Assembly (NCBI RefSeq): GCF_007004725.1
Contig: NZ_ML660163.1
Span: forward strand, 204,915 to 268,914
Source: Aliikangiella coralliicola
GTDB taxonomy: Bacteria > Pseudomonadota > Gammaproteobacteria > Enterobacterales > Kangiellaceae
DNA length: 64,000 bases
Reading direction: 5' to 3'
The position numbers and the translations under genes are program-made. This document shows positions 34,481 through 45,100 of this stretch, one piece after another (positions within the stretch are counted from its first letter, which is position 1; the number at the start of each line of letters is the position of its first letter). Under the pieces are notes generated by a model, which worked only from the letters and a program-made list of their open reading frames with translations, was not told the DNA's origin and made no database searches.

Positions 34481-37426
34481 CTAAGACTCGGGTAAATATT
34501 TTTGCCAGATTCGTTTGACAGAGTTCATCTCGCTTTCAAACTCATCAGCGCCCACTAGAGAAGATTTATTCAGCAAGGCTAATTCGTTGAGTTTGTTTCG
34601 AAAACGGCGGTAATTCTTAACTAATATTAGTCCATCGTCCTGGGGGATAATCTGTTGATGTTGCGCCAGTTTCAAACAGTCAGCCATATTATGGGGAATG
34701 TGCATTTCTACCTTACTTTTTTCGCTCACCCCATGATTATCAGACAATGAAAAGTGTTTCAGTATCAAGTATTGAGCCAAAAACTCAATATCGACCATAC
34801 CGCCTGCAGCCTGTTTTAAATCGACCTTTCCGACTTCCTTTTTCTCTAACTGCCCACGCATTTTATGACGCATTTCTAACACATCGTTGCTTAGTTTTGT
34901 TTCGTTCCTGCTTTTACCCAGCACTTCTTCTCGAATGCTTTCAAATCGCCGCTGTAACGTCTGATCGCCAGCTACATACCTCGCCCTGACTAACGCCTGA
35001 TGCTCCCAGGTCCAGGCGGATTCTAGCTGGTAATCTCGGTAAGCATCAAAATGACTCACTAATAATCCAGAGCTCCCCGAAGGCCGTAAACGCATATCAA
35101 CTTCATACAGTAAACCGAGGTTGGTTCGGGTTGATAAAAAGTGAATCAGTTTTTGGGCAAAACGCGTGTAGAAGCGGCTATTATTCAATGCGCGTTTACC
35201 ATTAGTTTGACCGTCAACCGGCTGATCAAACAAAAACACCAGATCGAGATCAGAACCAAAACCCAATTCTTTTCCACCTAACTTTCCATAACCAACGACC
35301 GCAAAACCGCAGCGTTCAAATGACTCGCTCGATGAATGTTCGGAAAGGCTCTCCGGCATCCCATACCTGGCACTAATGATATTCCAGCAAAGCTGAATTG
35401 CAGCATTGAGAATCACTTCCGCCAGTTGAGTAAGATATCGACTCACTTGAGAAATACTTAGCGTTTCAGCGAGTAATGCAGCAGCAACTCTTAGTTCATT
35501 GATTTGTTTAAAAGCACGCAACGCATCAAGAATTTCCTCTTCATCTTCAGCGTCAATGCGCAAGAGATTCTGTCGCAATTCCGATTGTAAATCACTCGCC
35601 TGTAACGGTTCATAAAGACTATTTGGATAAAGTAATTCATCCAGTAAAATGGGGTATTCAGAAAGTCGTTTGACAATCCATTCACTTCTCCCGGCTAAAT
35701 CAACCAGGTGTTGCAATACCGGTGGGTTTTCACTCAAGAGTTCGAGGTAGGCAGTTCGCTTTAAAATGGCGTGAAGCACTCTCAACAACCGGTCTAGCGT
35801 TTTCTCCGGGCAATCTTTCGCGAGACACTCTGCTAACAGTGCCGGGAAAAAAGTGCGCAACCGCCTGGCCCCTCGGGGAGATAAATTCAGCACTGAAGAA
35901 TCTTGAGCAAATCGATTGATCTGATTTATTAGTCCGCTCGCCTGGTCATCGGTAAAGGATCGTTTTGTCTCTTCGAGCACTTTTTGCTGAAGTGATGCAA
36001 CATCCACATGTCCTTCAGCAAGCGCGTAATAAAAGTCATCTTGACTTAGCGCTTTTTGTCTCTCTTCACCAAACAAATCATTAAAATGTTGGTGGACGAT
36101 GCGCTGATGTTCATCAAGCTGAGCAATTAACGCCAACCAATTATCAAACTTCAGCGCGCGACATAATGCTTCTTGTTCGACTATACTCTCAGGCAGTTGT
36201 TGAGTTTGCTTTTCAGCTAATTCTTGAATGCAATGCTCTAGTCTTCTTAAAAATCGATAACTGTCGCGAAGATCGCGTGCAATTTCAGCCGGCAGCATTT
36301 TGGCTTCCACGAGTAAAGGTAACACTTTAAGAACACTTTTTTCACGCAGACGTTTGTCTCGTCCTCCCTGGATTAACTGAAGCGATTGTACAATAAATTC
36401 TATTTCTCGAATGCCGCCGGCATCCAGTTTGATATTTCCGGTCAATCCTTTACGGCGTACTTCGCGCTGAATCATTCCCTTCATGCTGCGAATAGATTCT
36501 ATGACTCCATAATCGATATAACGACGAAAACTGAACGGCCTGATTATATCGTCCAAAGCATTTTTTTCCTGCTCTGTACCGGTTATCATTCTGGCGCGGA
36601 GCATGGCAAATCTTTCCCATTCTCTGCCCTGCTCTTGATAGTATTCCTCCGCCTGGGCAAATGACATGACGAGTGCGCCGGAATCGCCGTAAGGTCTCAA
36701 CCTCATATCCACACGATAGACAAACCCATCTTGAGTGACTTCGTCCAGTAACTTGATTAATTGTGTTGCCAGACGTTGAAAAAAACGGCTACATTCAATT
36801 TCACGAGGACCGTTTTGGGTGCGCCCCGCCGAGGGGAAAAAAAATATCAAATCAACATCTGATGAAAAGTTAAGTTCGTACCCGCCGAGTTTCCCCATTG
36901 CCAAGATGAGCATGTTTTGTTTTCTACCGCCTTCTTCCGCAGTACTCTCATCACATACTTCCATCGGGCTGCCAAACTTCTGCTCAAGACTCTGCAGACA
37001 CCAGTGGTACCCTGCTTTAATCATCTGATCGGCAAGGGCAGAAATTCTCAAACTAGTCGATTCTATGGGCAAGGTGTCGGTAAGTTCCAACACCGCAATC
37101 GCGGCAGCGTGACTGCGCCTGAAAATACGCAGTGCTTGCATAACTTCGGCTTCGCTCATGCTTGAGTATTCAACAGCAAAAGCGTCAAATAATGCCGGTA
37201 ATTTGCGCCAGACATCATCATTTTCAGAGTCGAAATGCCAGCACAGTGCTTCGGCGGTCAATTCAGGATAACGACAAAAACACTCTTGGACAAAAGTGCT
37301 GATTTCTGCAGCAAACTGTAATTTTTGGAATAAATCAACGGGCAAATTCGTTTGCAAATAAGTCAGCGCAACCTGCCAGTCAGGGTTGGGTTGTCGGAGC
37401 GACTTTGTGGTAGGCGTGTTAACCAT
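34481..37426 (-). CDS. glnE: Glutamine synthetase adenylyltransferase/deadenylylase GlnE
   Basis: A 981-aa bifunctional enzyme that adds AMP to or removes it from glutamine synthetase in response to PII. Two nucleotidyltransferase domains are visible: GSD-type motif LNFSSDVDLIFFFP (N-terminal, deadenylylation) and LGFGSDLDLVFLFD (C-terminal, adenylylation). The conserved boxes VDMRLRPYGDSGALV and VDMRLRPSGSSGLLV repeat in each half. The length fits the family (about 950 aa). It converges on the glnK-amtB-porin block, placing both arms of ammonium regulation within 6 kb. Confidence 0.93.
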   Translation of the reverse strand: MVNTPTTKSLRQPNPDWQVALTYLQTNLPVDLFQKLQFAAEISTFVQECFCRYPELTAEALCWHFDSENDDVWRKLPALFDAFAVEYSSMSEAEVMQALRIFRRSHAAAIAVLELTDTLPIESTSLRISALADQMIKAGYHWCLQSLEQKFGSPMEVCDESTAEEGGRKQNMLILAMGKLGGYELNFSSDVDLIFFFPSAGRTQNGPREIECSRFFQRLATQLIKLLDEVTQDGFVYRVDMRLRPYGDSGALVMSFAQAEEYYQEQGREWERFAMLRARMITGTEQEKNALDDIIRPFSFRRYIDYGVIESIRSMKGMIQREVRRKGLTGNIKLDAGGIREIEFIVQSLQLIQGGRDKRLREKSVLKVLPLLVEAKMLPAEIARDLRDSYRFLRRLEHCIQELAEKQTQQLPESIVEQEALCRALKFDNWLALIAQLDEHQRIVHQHFNDLFGEERQKALSQDDFYYALAEGHVDVASLQQKVLEETKRSFTDDQASGLINQINRFAQDSSVLNLSPRGARRLRTFFPALLAECLAKDCPEKTLDRLLRVLHAILKRTAYLELLSENPPVLQHLVDLAGRSEWIVKRLSEYPILLDELLYPNSLYEPLQASDLQSELRQNLLRIDAEDEEEILDALRAFKQINELRVAAALLAETLSISQVSRYLTQLAEVILNAAIQLCWNIISARYGMPESLSEHSSSESFERCGFAVVGYGKLGGKELGFGSDLDLVFLFDQPVDGQTNGKRALNNSRFYTRFAQKLIHFLSTRTNLGLLYEVDMRLRPSGSSGLLVSHFDAYRDYQLESAWTWEHQALVRARYVAGDQTLQRRFESIREEVLGKSRNETKLSNDVLEMRHKMRGQLEKKEVGKVDLKQAAGGMVDIEFLAQYLILKHFSLSDNHGVSEKSKVEMHIPHNMADCLKLAQHQQIIPQDDGLILVKNYRRFRNKLNELALLNKSSLVGADEFESEMNSVKRIWQKYLPES

Positions 37427-37580
37427 GTTTTGTTAATAATGTCCCGGTAGCTCAAAGCCACACTGGCCTCGTCTCAATTTTGAGAAATCCAGCGGCTAAT
37501 AGTATAGTAGAATCATACCTTGGTACTAAAGCAAGTTAAACAGCCAAGTGTTAACCCAATCTAAAAGGTAGAAAGGAACA

Positions 37581-37802
37581 ATGATGCACGTATTTGAAAT
37601 GGTAGCAATTATCTCTGTGTTCGCAATTTTGGCTGGAACCGTTAATAAATGGCTAGCCACCCGACAAGTACCAGAAGTTGATTTAAGCGGCATAGAGGGT
37701 CGACTGGCCAAGCTCGAATCTTTACAGGAAAGAATTGAGGTTTTAGAAGCCATTGTGACCGATAAGGGCTACGATTTAAAAAGAGAGATAGAAAATTTGT
37801 GA
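37581..37802 (+). CDS. PspB-like small membrane protein
   Basis: A 73-aa protein: one N-terminal TM helix (EMVAIISVFAILAGTV) followed by a coiled coil ending RIEVLEAIVTDKGYD, closely resembling the end of PspB (phage-shock protein B). In E. coli PspB works with PspC to sense envelope stress. No pspA, pspC or pspF gene lies nearby, so this is an isolated homologue. AAGGA precedes the ATG. It is divergent from glnE. Confidence 0.7.
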   Translation: MMHVFEMVAIISVFAILAGTVNKWLATRQVPEVDLSGIEGRLAKLESLQERIEVLEAIVTDKGYDLKREIENL

Positions 37803-37922
37803 TGACACCGTCATTAACCGAATAATATTTTCGAGTTGATCAGCACATAGAATTTACCGGTTTTCTATCCCTTGGTTGTCAGCCTTTTCTGTGGCAGCTA
37901 ATAACTTGGAAGGTCAGTTTAA

Positions 37923-40220
37923 CTAACCGGTCAGTTGTTCTGAAGAAACTTTCTGCCTGGCTATGAATATTTTTTCAAACTCGGCTGCTTCCAGAGGCTT
38001 CGAAAAAAGATATCCCTGTCCCTGTTGGCATCCGAGCTGATTTAACACGTCAAGCTCATCCTGAGCTTCAATCCCTTCAGCAACGACCTCCAAATTCATT
38101 GATTTGGATAACGCGATAATGGTACGCACGATCTCGTAGTTCCCTTCATTACAATGAATGTTTGTGACAAAAGAGCGATCGATTTTTAATTTGGATAACG
38201 GAAAGCGATTTAAGTAAGCAAGTGAGGAGTAACCGGTACCAAAATCATCTATGGCAATTGAAATACCTTTTTCTCTCAACGCACTTAATACCTGGTTGCA
38301 CAAAGAAGTATCTTCAACCATCACTTCTTCAGTAATTTCTATTTCCAGATTATTAGCAGCAAGTTTATGCCGGTTGATACAAGAGATAACCAAGTCAACA
38401 AAATTTGCTGACAAAAGTTGGCTCGGTGATACGTTAACCGCCACCTGCAGAGGCTCCCCTGTCTGTTCAATCCAACGGCGCGTTTGTTTCAAAGCATCAT
38501 CAAGAATCCATTCGCCCATTGATAAAATCATTCCATTTTCTTCTGCGATTGAAATAAATTCGATTGGCGACACCAAGCCTTTTTGTGGGTGACGCCACCG
38601 TACTAAGGCTTCCATACCTTCCAGCTTTTTAGTCTCCAGATTGATCTTAGGTTGATAAGTGAGAAAGAAATCTTCATCAAAATTTGTTTGACGCAAGTCA
38701 TTCTCTAATTGAAGCCATTTTTGTTCACGGTAGGCCAACTCGTGGTCAAAATGATTGATACCTTCGTAATTAATTTTCTGCGCTTCACCTAACGCAGCTG
38801 TCGAATTTTTTAACAACATGCCCGCACTATAACCATGTTCGGGAAATCGAGCACAACCGATATGAACATCTAAAAAAAACTGTCCATAAGTGGTATTAAC
38901 CGCATTTTGAGAAGCGGCACGAATGCTTTTTTCCAATGCTTCAATGGCTTGTGGAAATGCTTCTTTATCATTTGCCTCAGCCAGCAAAATTTCAAACTTA
39001 GCCCCCATAAATCGATAAACACCGCAAACATTAAAGTTTTCAGAAATCTCTTTTAAGCAATGTTGTAAACGCTTAACCACGCCCTTGATAAGAGCATCGC
39101 TAACATAATGTCCGTGGGTTGTTGAAATGAGCTGTAATCGCTTAATTCCGACGGACAGTAAGTAAATAGGATTATCATTTCCCTTGGCAATCAATTCGGC
39201 GAGTTCGATTTCTAACCGCTTCAAATTGGGCAAGCCGGTTAACACATCATGATAGGCGAGAAATTCCAACTCTTCTCTGGCTTCTTCTCGCTCTGTTATA
39301 TCTTGCACGAAAACCATTAACTGATTGAGCGAGTCAATTTTATGAAGCGACAATTCAAGCGACTGCACTCCATCTTTTATTTTGGCAACGGTAAATTCTC
39401 CACCATTATTTTCCAGCCTGTCGGCTAGCAGCAAAACCTCTCTTTTAATCTGGAGGTTTTCTTGACTAACGTAGTTATCTCGCCAGGCGAAATTTTCAAA
39501 CACCAATTCTCCGTCAAAGTCAAAACACGCTACCGGATTCGGGTTATTCTCAACAAATAGTGCAAGCCTTTGTCTTTCAATCGATTGAAGGCGAGATTTT
39601 CGATAGGAGTAACCGACTTGAGCCGCAATTAATAGTATCATTGTGGAAAAAACGCTTACCCAAATAGACATTTGGTTAAGTTGGCGACTGGATTGTACCT
39701 TCGAATCTTCAATTTGTATTTTAATGAGTTCAGTCAGGTTATCCAGATGCGGCAATGTGTTTCTACCCAGTTGAGATATAATCACCAATTCGTCGCGGGC
39801 AGAATCCCAATCATAAGGTTCTGGTGGCAACACCGTGTCCAAGTTAAGCGCATGTTGTTCCATCTGAGCGAATAGTTTTTTTAGTTGCTCAATATCTATT
39901 TTACTCTGTTCGAACTTTTCTAACCCAGTCACATTGAATTCAATGTTCTGTTTTGCCTGCTTTAGCTTCTGATAGATATCTTCTCTTTCTACGGTTGCAT
40001 AAAATTCATAAAGAATGCGCTCATACTCATTTATCCAGTGTTTTAAAGCAGAGATTTGATTAAGCGATGGAAGTTGCCGATCGGTGAGCTCCTGGTTAAC
40101 TTGCTGAATTGAATTCCCAGTTTGATAAACTGAGTAAGATATCCAGACGCCGGCAACCAGAATCAACAGATAAATCATCAATACATTAAATTTAAACAAA
40201 CCGGGATTTTTCGTATCCAA
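37923..40220 (-). CDS. PAS-GGDEF(degenerate)-EAL cyclic-di-GMP phosphodiesterase
   Basis: A 765-aa inner-membrane signalling protein. Two TM helices (about 13-32 and 207-222) bracket a periplasmic sensor. A PAS-like segment (FVENNPNPVACFDFDGELVF) follows, then a GGDEF domain whose active site reads MGAKF, so no cyclase activity is expected. The EAL domain is intact: EALVRWRHP, NVSPSQL, EITEEVMVED, IDDFGTGYSSLAYLNRF and EGIEAQDEL. It should therefore hydrolyse c-di-GMP. The start is a TTG with GGAG 7 bases upstream; the next ATG lies within the first TM helix. Confidence 0.85.
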   Translation of the reverse strand: MDTKNPGLFKFNVLMIYLLILVAGVWISYSVYQTGNSIQQVNQELTDRQLPSLNQISALKHWINEYERILYEFYATVEREDIYQKLKQAKQNIEFNVTGLEKFEQSKIDIEQLKKLFAQMEQHALNLDTVLPPEPYDWDSARDELVIISQLGRNTLPHLDNLTELIKIQIEDSKVQSSRQLNQMSIWVSVFSTMILLIAAQVGYSYRKSRLQSIERQRLALFVENNPNPVACFDFDGELVFENFAWRDNYVSQENLQIKREVLLLADRLENNGGEFTVAKIKDGVQSLELSLHKIDSLNQLMVFVQDITEREEAREELEFLAYHDVLTGLPNLKRLEIELAELIAKGNDNPIYLLSVGIKRLQLISTTHGHYVSDALIKGVVKRLQHCLKEISENFNVCGVYRFMGAKFEILLAEANDKEAFPQAIEALEKSIRAASQNAVNTTYGQFFLDVHIGCARFPEHGYSAGMLLKNSTAALGEAQKINYEGINHFDHELAYREQKWLQLENDLRQTNFDEDFFLTYQPKINLETKKLEGMEALVRWRHPQKGLVSPIEFISIAEENGMILSMGEWILDDALKQTRRWIEQTGEPLQVAVNVSPSQLLSANFVDLVISCINRHKLAANNLEIEITEEVMVEDTSLCNQVLSALREKGISIAIDDFGTGYSSLAYLNRFPLSKLKIDRSFVTNIHCNEGNYEIVRTIIALSKSMNLEVVAEGIEAQDELDVLNQLGCQQGQGYLFSKPLEAAEFEKIFIARQKVSSEQLTG

Positions 40221-40468
40221 TGACTTGCTCCGTCAACACTATCTCGTAGAAACTATAGACGTTAAAATAAAAATGAGCGAACTTGAAAACTCATCGAGCC
40301 TGAAAAATAGAGCTGTGAAGATTAACTATTCCTATTGTTTCAAGCTAAATATAAGCAGTGATGCAATACAGGGATAAAAGTTACACTGGTAAACCAATTA
40401 TGTGTTATCTAGGTAGCGCTTTTTACTTGAGGGTATTTTATTTGAAAGTACTACTTAATTTGAAAGCA

Positions 40469-41926
40469 CTATTTAATTTCGTAGTTATCTTTGACCAATT
40501 CTCTCGGCAGTCCGTTTTTAACTTTTCCTTTTTTATTTTGCCCTAAACCAATCACGTTATTTTCAAAGCACAATAAAATCTCACCATCGCTAAAACCAGG
40601 ATCCTTTAACTCAATATTTTGACCGCGATAAAAATATGAAGCCTGCTCTTTAGATAGTGAGGCCACCTGGCGATTGGCCCTATCTCCGAAACAACAGGCA
40701 AACTCATGAGTTGAACGAATTTTATTGGGAAAAACTTGCGCAACTTTCATGCCGAAACGATTTATTTTCAAGTACTGGTCAAACTCCGCTAGTTTGGAAG
40801 GAAATAGCCATATTTCCTTATCTCTTTGTTTTAATTCATATCCATCAGGCTCAATATCGACTCCAAATTGCGATTGAAAATAATGAGAAAGCTTTTGCCG
40901 TATTTGACGCGAAACTTTAGTAAATGGCGTAGAGTAGACACTCTTGGGTTCCCTCTCAATGATAGAATCCTTCGGCTTGATAAAGCACGAAATAAAAAAA
41001 CCTTCACTATCAAAAGTATGTGGAAGAACTAATAAATACCCTTCATCTGTTGCAACTTTTTCAGCACCGTCAAATAATGAATTCAAGTCAACAATCGTTG
41101 CATCTGTCTCGCTGGCAAGGTAATTAGCAACATGTTGGTTTTCTTGCGGTGACAAAGTGCAAGTAGAATAAACTAATCGACCGCCGGGTTTTAGCCCTTG
41201 ATAAGCTGACAATATTAATTCTCTTTGCAGTTGACCGAGCTCCTCAACTTTATCAATGTCCCAGTGTTTGAGCGCGTTAACATCTTTGCGCACCGTCCCT
41301 TCTCCGCCACATGGCGCATCAAGTAAAACATAATCAAACTGACCGGGCATCAATACGCCAATTTTGCGCGCATCCTGGTGTGACATACAGGTATTAAGAA
41401 TGCCGCAACGAACCAGATTGCTATGTAAGCCTTTCAGACGACTTGCTGAAAGTTCATTTGCCAGCACCATTCCACGATTATCGAGCATGGCTGCCAACTG
41501 TGTTGTTTTTGAACCGGGCGCAGCGGCCATATCAGCAACCAGTGGCTGCTCAACAACAGATTCCTTTAGCAATGCAACCGGTGGTAACATCGAACTGGCT
41601 TCCTGAATGTAAAATAATCCCTGCAAATGTTGTGGCAAGTTGCCTAAGGATAATAACTGCTCTTCATTTTCTCTCGCTAACCAGAAGCCATTTTCACACC
41701 ACGGAATAGGCGTTAATTGCCAGTGATAACCTGCCGCAATTTCTTTAAAATTTTCGACGCTGATTTTTAGTGTGTTAACACGAATACTTTTACGGAGCGG
41801 ACGCCCGCATGCTGCGATAAAGTCTGACTCTTCTTCGGGATTTAAAAAAGTTGCGCGAGCGTGCTGCAAATAATCAGGATGAAGCTCGCCTCCGGATGTC
41901 AATTGAATGGGATCGTGTTGAGACAT
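40469..41926 (-). CDS. rsmF: 16S rRNA m5C1407 methyltransferase RsmF
   Basis: A 485-aa RNA m5C methyltransferase. SAM-binding motif VADMAAAPGSKTTQLAAML, catalytic pair of cysteines in LLDAPCGGEGTVRKD and YSTCTLSPQENQ, and the N-terminal RKSIRVNTLKIS are typical of the NOL1/NOP2/Sun family. The length and a C-terminal PUA-like region (CFGDRANRQVASLSKEQAS) favour RsmF (YebU) over RsmB. Acts on C1407 of 16S rRNA in E. coli. Monocistronic in view. Confidence 0.85.
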   Translation of the reverse strand: MSQHDPIQLTSGGELHPDYLQHARATFLNPEEESDFIAACGRPLRKSIRVNTLKISVENFKEIAAGYHWQLTPIPWCENGFWLARENEEQLLSLGNLPQHLQGLFYIQEASSMLPPVALLKESVVEQPLVADMAAAPGSKTTQLAAMLDNRGMVLANELSASRLKGLHSNLVRCGILNTCMSHQDARKIGVLMPGQFDYVLLDAPCGGEGTVRKDVNALKHWDIDKVEELGQLQRELILSAYQGLKPGGRLVYSTCTLSPQENQHVANYLASETDATIVDLNSLFDGAEKVATDEGYLLVLPHTFDSEGFFISCFIKPKDSIIEREPKSVYSTPFTKVSRQIRQKLSHYFQSQFGVDIEPDGYELKQRDKEIWLFPSKLAEFDQYLKINRFGMKVAQVFPNKIRSTHEFACCFGDRANRQVASLSKEQASYFYRGQNIELKDPGFSDGEILLCFENNVIGLGQNKKGKVKNGLPRELVKDNYEIK

Positions 41927-42014
41927 AGACTAATTCTTACTTTAATATTTTTGTCCGCTATTTTCTAACAGCGCCTATTAACTACGCAACTTAGTTATTC
42001 TCAGATCTATTTAT

Positions 42015-42067
42015 ATTGATTCAGCATATTGATTCAGCATATTAATTCAGCATATTGATTCGGCGAT
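42015..42067 (+). repeat. Four tandem copies of a 13-bp unit
   Basis: ATTGATTCAGCAT occurs at 42015-42027 and 42028-42040, then ATTAATTCAGCAT at 42041-42053, then a diverged ATTGATTCGGCGAT ending at 42067. It lies in the gap downstream of putA and upstream of rsmF. Copy number is likely to vary between strains. No function is evident. Confidence 0.7.
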
Positions 42068-42087
42068 ATGATCTGTTTATTTTTTTA

Positions 42088-42123
42088 AGTGGGTTACGCC
42101 ACGAAAAACGCACCTAACCCACT
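42088..42123. repeat. Inverted repeat (GTGGGTTA type) downstream of putA
   Basis: AGTGGGTTA (42088-42096) is perfectly complementary to TAACCCACT (42115-42123) with an 18-base loop. No U-tract follows on the minus strand, so it is not a standard terminator for putA. The stem sequence resembles widespread GTGGGTTACGC...GCGTAACCCAC interspersed elements; other copies would need a genome search. Confidence 0.55.
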
Positions 42124-42161
42124 CTAATTAGTTGTTAATGACTAACCTTCCACGACCAGTG

Positions 42162-45100
42162 TCATTCATCATCCTCCGTTAAAGTCATCAAGGATGTATT
42201 ACCACCAGATGCTGTAGTATCAATGCTAACAGTTTTTTCCGTCAATAAGCGATTAATCAAAGTATCATAATACTCACTGCTGATAACGGGTAAAATCGCC
42301 CCTTTACGGGCTGCCAGTTGAACATTAACAAAACTTTTTCGCTCGCAGCCACTACCGACAACTGCACCAGACAAGTAAGGGTGCGCGAGAATGGCTTGCA
42401 GATGACTGAGCTTCGCCACCTGAAGAACGCCTTCAGCCGCACCGGTCGCTAAAAACTTCTCGCGAAATGCGAGCGCTTCTTTGTGAAAAAGATCAGACAC
42501 AACTGTAATAACCGTGTTCCCTGCTGCCAGCGCGGAAATAATCGAAATCGCCCAGAAATTAAACGACGTATCTTTATCAGCATAACATACCACACAGCCT
42601 CTAGGCTCAAGGTAAAGTTTATTCGACTCACCGGTTGGCCCCGGCAGCTCCACCGGATTTGATAATCGTTTTTCAATTCTAATCAGCTGTGCTCTGGCGT
42701 CACTGAGCGTCTGCTCCAGATCGTCGGCTAACTCATTGACACTTTCAACGGTAGCGACTTTCGCGATTAACTGACGCACTGTCGAAATGCGATCATTTAA
42801 ATCAGCATTGCGCCAATTTTTTTCTTCCTTCCGCGCATTTGCCATCAGCTGAGAAACGGAAGCTTGAATTTCACGGGTTACCTGAAAGTCTACCTCATCC
42901 GATTTAATATTAGTCGCTTGCACATTTTCTGGTGATGCTTTTTCTTTTACCAGTCGAGTCAGATAACCAGGACCGCCCGCTTTGGGCCCGGTACCAGAAA
43001 GACCTCTTCCACCAAACGGTTGAACACCTACGACAGCGCCGATCATGTTACGATTAATGTAAACATTACCTGCACGGGACGCTCTGGCCAGATAGTCAGC
43101 ACGTTCCTGAATTCTACTGTGGATACCCATAGTTAATCCAAACCCGGTGCTATTTACCTGATTAATCACATTGTCCAACTTAGTTCCGTCAAAACGAATC
43201 ACGTGAACACAGGGACCAAAAACTTCATTTTTCAATACCGATAAATTCTCAATTTCATATAAACGTGGTGCGAAGAAAAAGTGATCGTTTTCTGCGTTAT
43301 CATGCACCTCGCATTGGTAAATTAAACTGCCCCTGTTTTTCATGTACTCCACATGCTCATTCAAAGCATCGAGCGCTTTTTGATCGATTACCGGGCCGAC
43401 GTCGGTCGACAACATTTCAGGGTTACCCACATGGAGTTCCTCCATGGCGCCTTTCAACATGGTAATCACCTTGTCTGCGATTTCCTGCTGCACAAATAAC
43501 ACTCTCAGCGCCGAGCACCGCTGACCCGCACTTTGAAACCCTGACGAAATCACATCATCGACAACCTGTTCTGGCAGAGCAGTGGAGTCAACGATCATAC
43601 AATTTTGACCACCAGTCTCTGCAATTAATGGAACTTGATCACCGCCTCGTTCGGCTAGCGTTTGCGAAATGCGTGTTCCTGTCTCGGTAGAGCCGGTAAA
43701 CATCACTGCCTTGATCCGCTCATCGGGTACTATCACTTGTCCCACTTTGCTTCCGCGGGCAATTACCGGTTGTACCACATGCTCTGGCAACCCAACTGTT
43801 TGCATTAACTCGATCGTTCGAATGGCTATCAAACTAGTTTGTTCAGCCGGCTTTGCAATTACTGTATTGCCCGTTACAACTGCTGCCGCGACCTGCCCAA
43901 GAAATATCGCCAGGGGAAAATTCCATGGACTAATACATAAAATAACGCCACGCGCCTCGAAACGATCATCTTCTGCAAGCGCTTCAGCACGGGCCGCATA
44001 ATATCGGCAGAAATCGACAGCTTCGCGGACCTCGTCCACACCGTCTTGTGCAACCTTTCCTGCCTCTTTGATACACAATGCAATCAATTCATCGCGGTGA
44101 CGCTCTAGAATATCTGCAGTTCGACGTAATACATCAGCACGCTCCTGCACCGGCGTTTTAGACCAACTACTAAAAGCCGCTTCCGCATTTTCAACGAGTT
44201 GTTTCATTTCGGCTGGATCCTGATGCCGAATATGCCCGATAATTTCCCCTAAGTTCGCAGGGTTAGTGACTGCTTGCGACCCTTCTGGAACCTCATCCAG
44301 AGACAGCTTGTTCGCAGCAAACCATTTATCGAGATTTTGTTTCATTGGCGTGAGGTGATTAATATCAGTCAGATCAACACCGCTGGAGTTATCACGTTCC
44401 TCGCCATACAGCGCTTTGGGCAAATCGATTTGCGGATTTTCTTTTATTTTTAGCCGCTGAATTTTTTCAACAGGATCAGGCAATAACGATTCCACTGGCT
44501 TCGACTCATCAACAATGGCGTTAACAAAAGAAGAGTTTGCGCCATTTTCGAGTAAGCGTCTGACCAGGTATGCGAGCAAATCTTCGTGTTGTCCCACCGG
44601 CGCATAAACACGACATTGGACCTTATCCTGGGTGACAATTTGATCGAACAGAGACTCGCCCATTCCATGTAACCGTTGAAATTCAAATCCTTCGGTATCG
44701 CCCTCTGCCATTTCTAACACGGTGGCTGCGGTATAAGCGTTGTGAGTCGCAAACTGTGGATAGATGGTATCTCTATATTCCATTAACTTGATCGCACACG
44801 CTTTATAACAAACGTCGGTGGCAGCCTTGCGAGTGAAAACAGGAAAATGTTCTAGTCCATCCTGCTGGGTCGTCTTAACTTCAGTATCCCAATAAGCGCC
44901 CTTAACCAACCTCACCATTAATTTGCGGCCAACTCGTTCAGTGAGTTGGCGTAACCATTCAATCACAAAAATGGCGCGTTTCTGATAAGCCTGAACCGCC
45001 AAACCGAACCCGTTCCAATCACCAAGCGCTTCGTCGGAAAATACCACTTCAATAACATCGAGTGAAATGTCGAGACGGTCGGCTTCTTCTGCATCAACGG

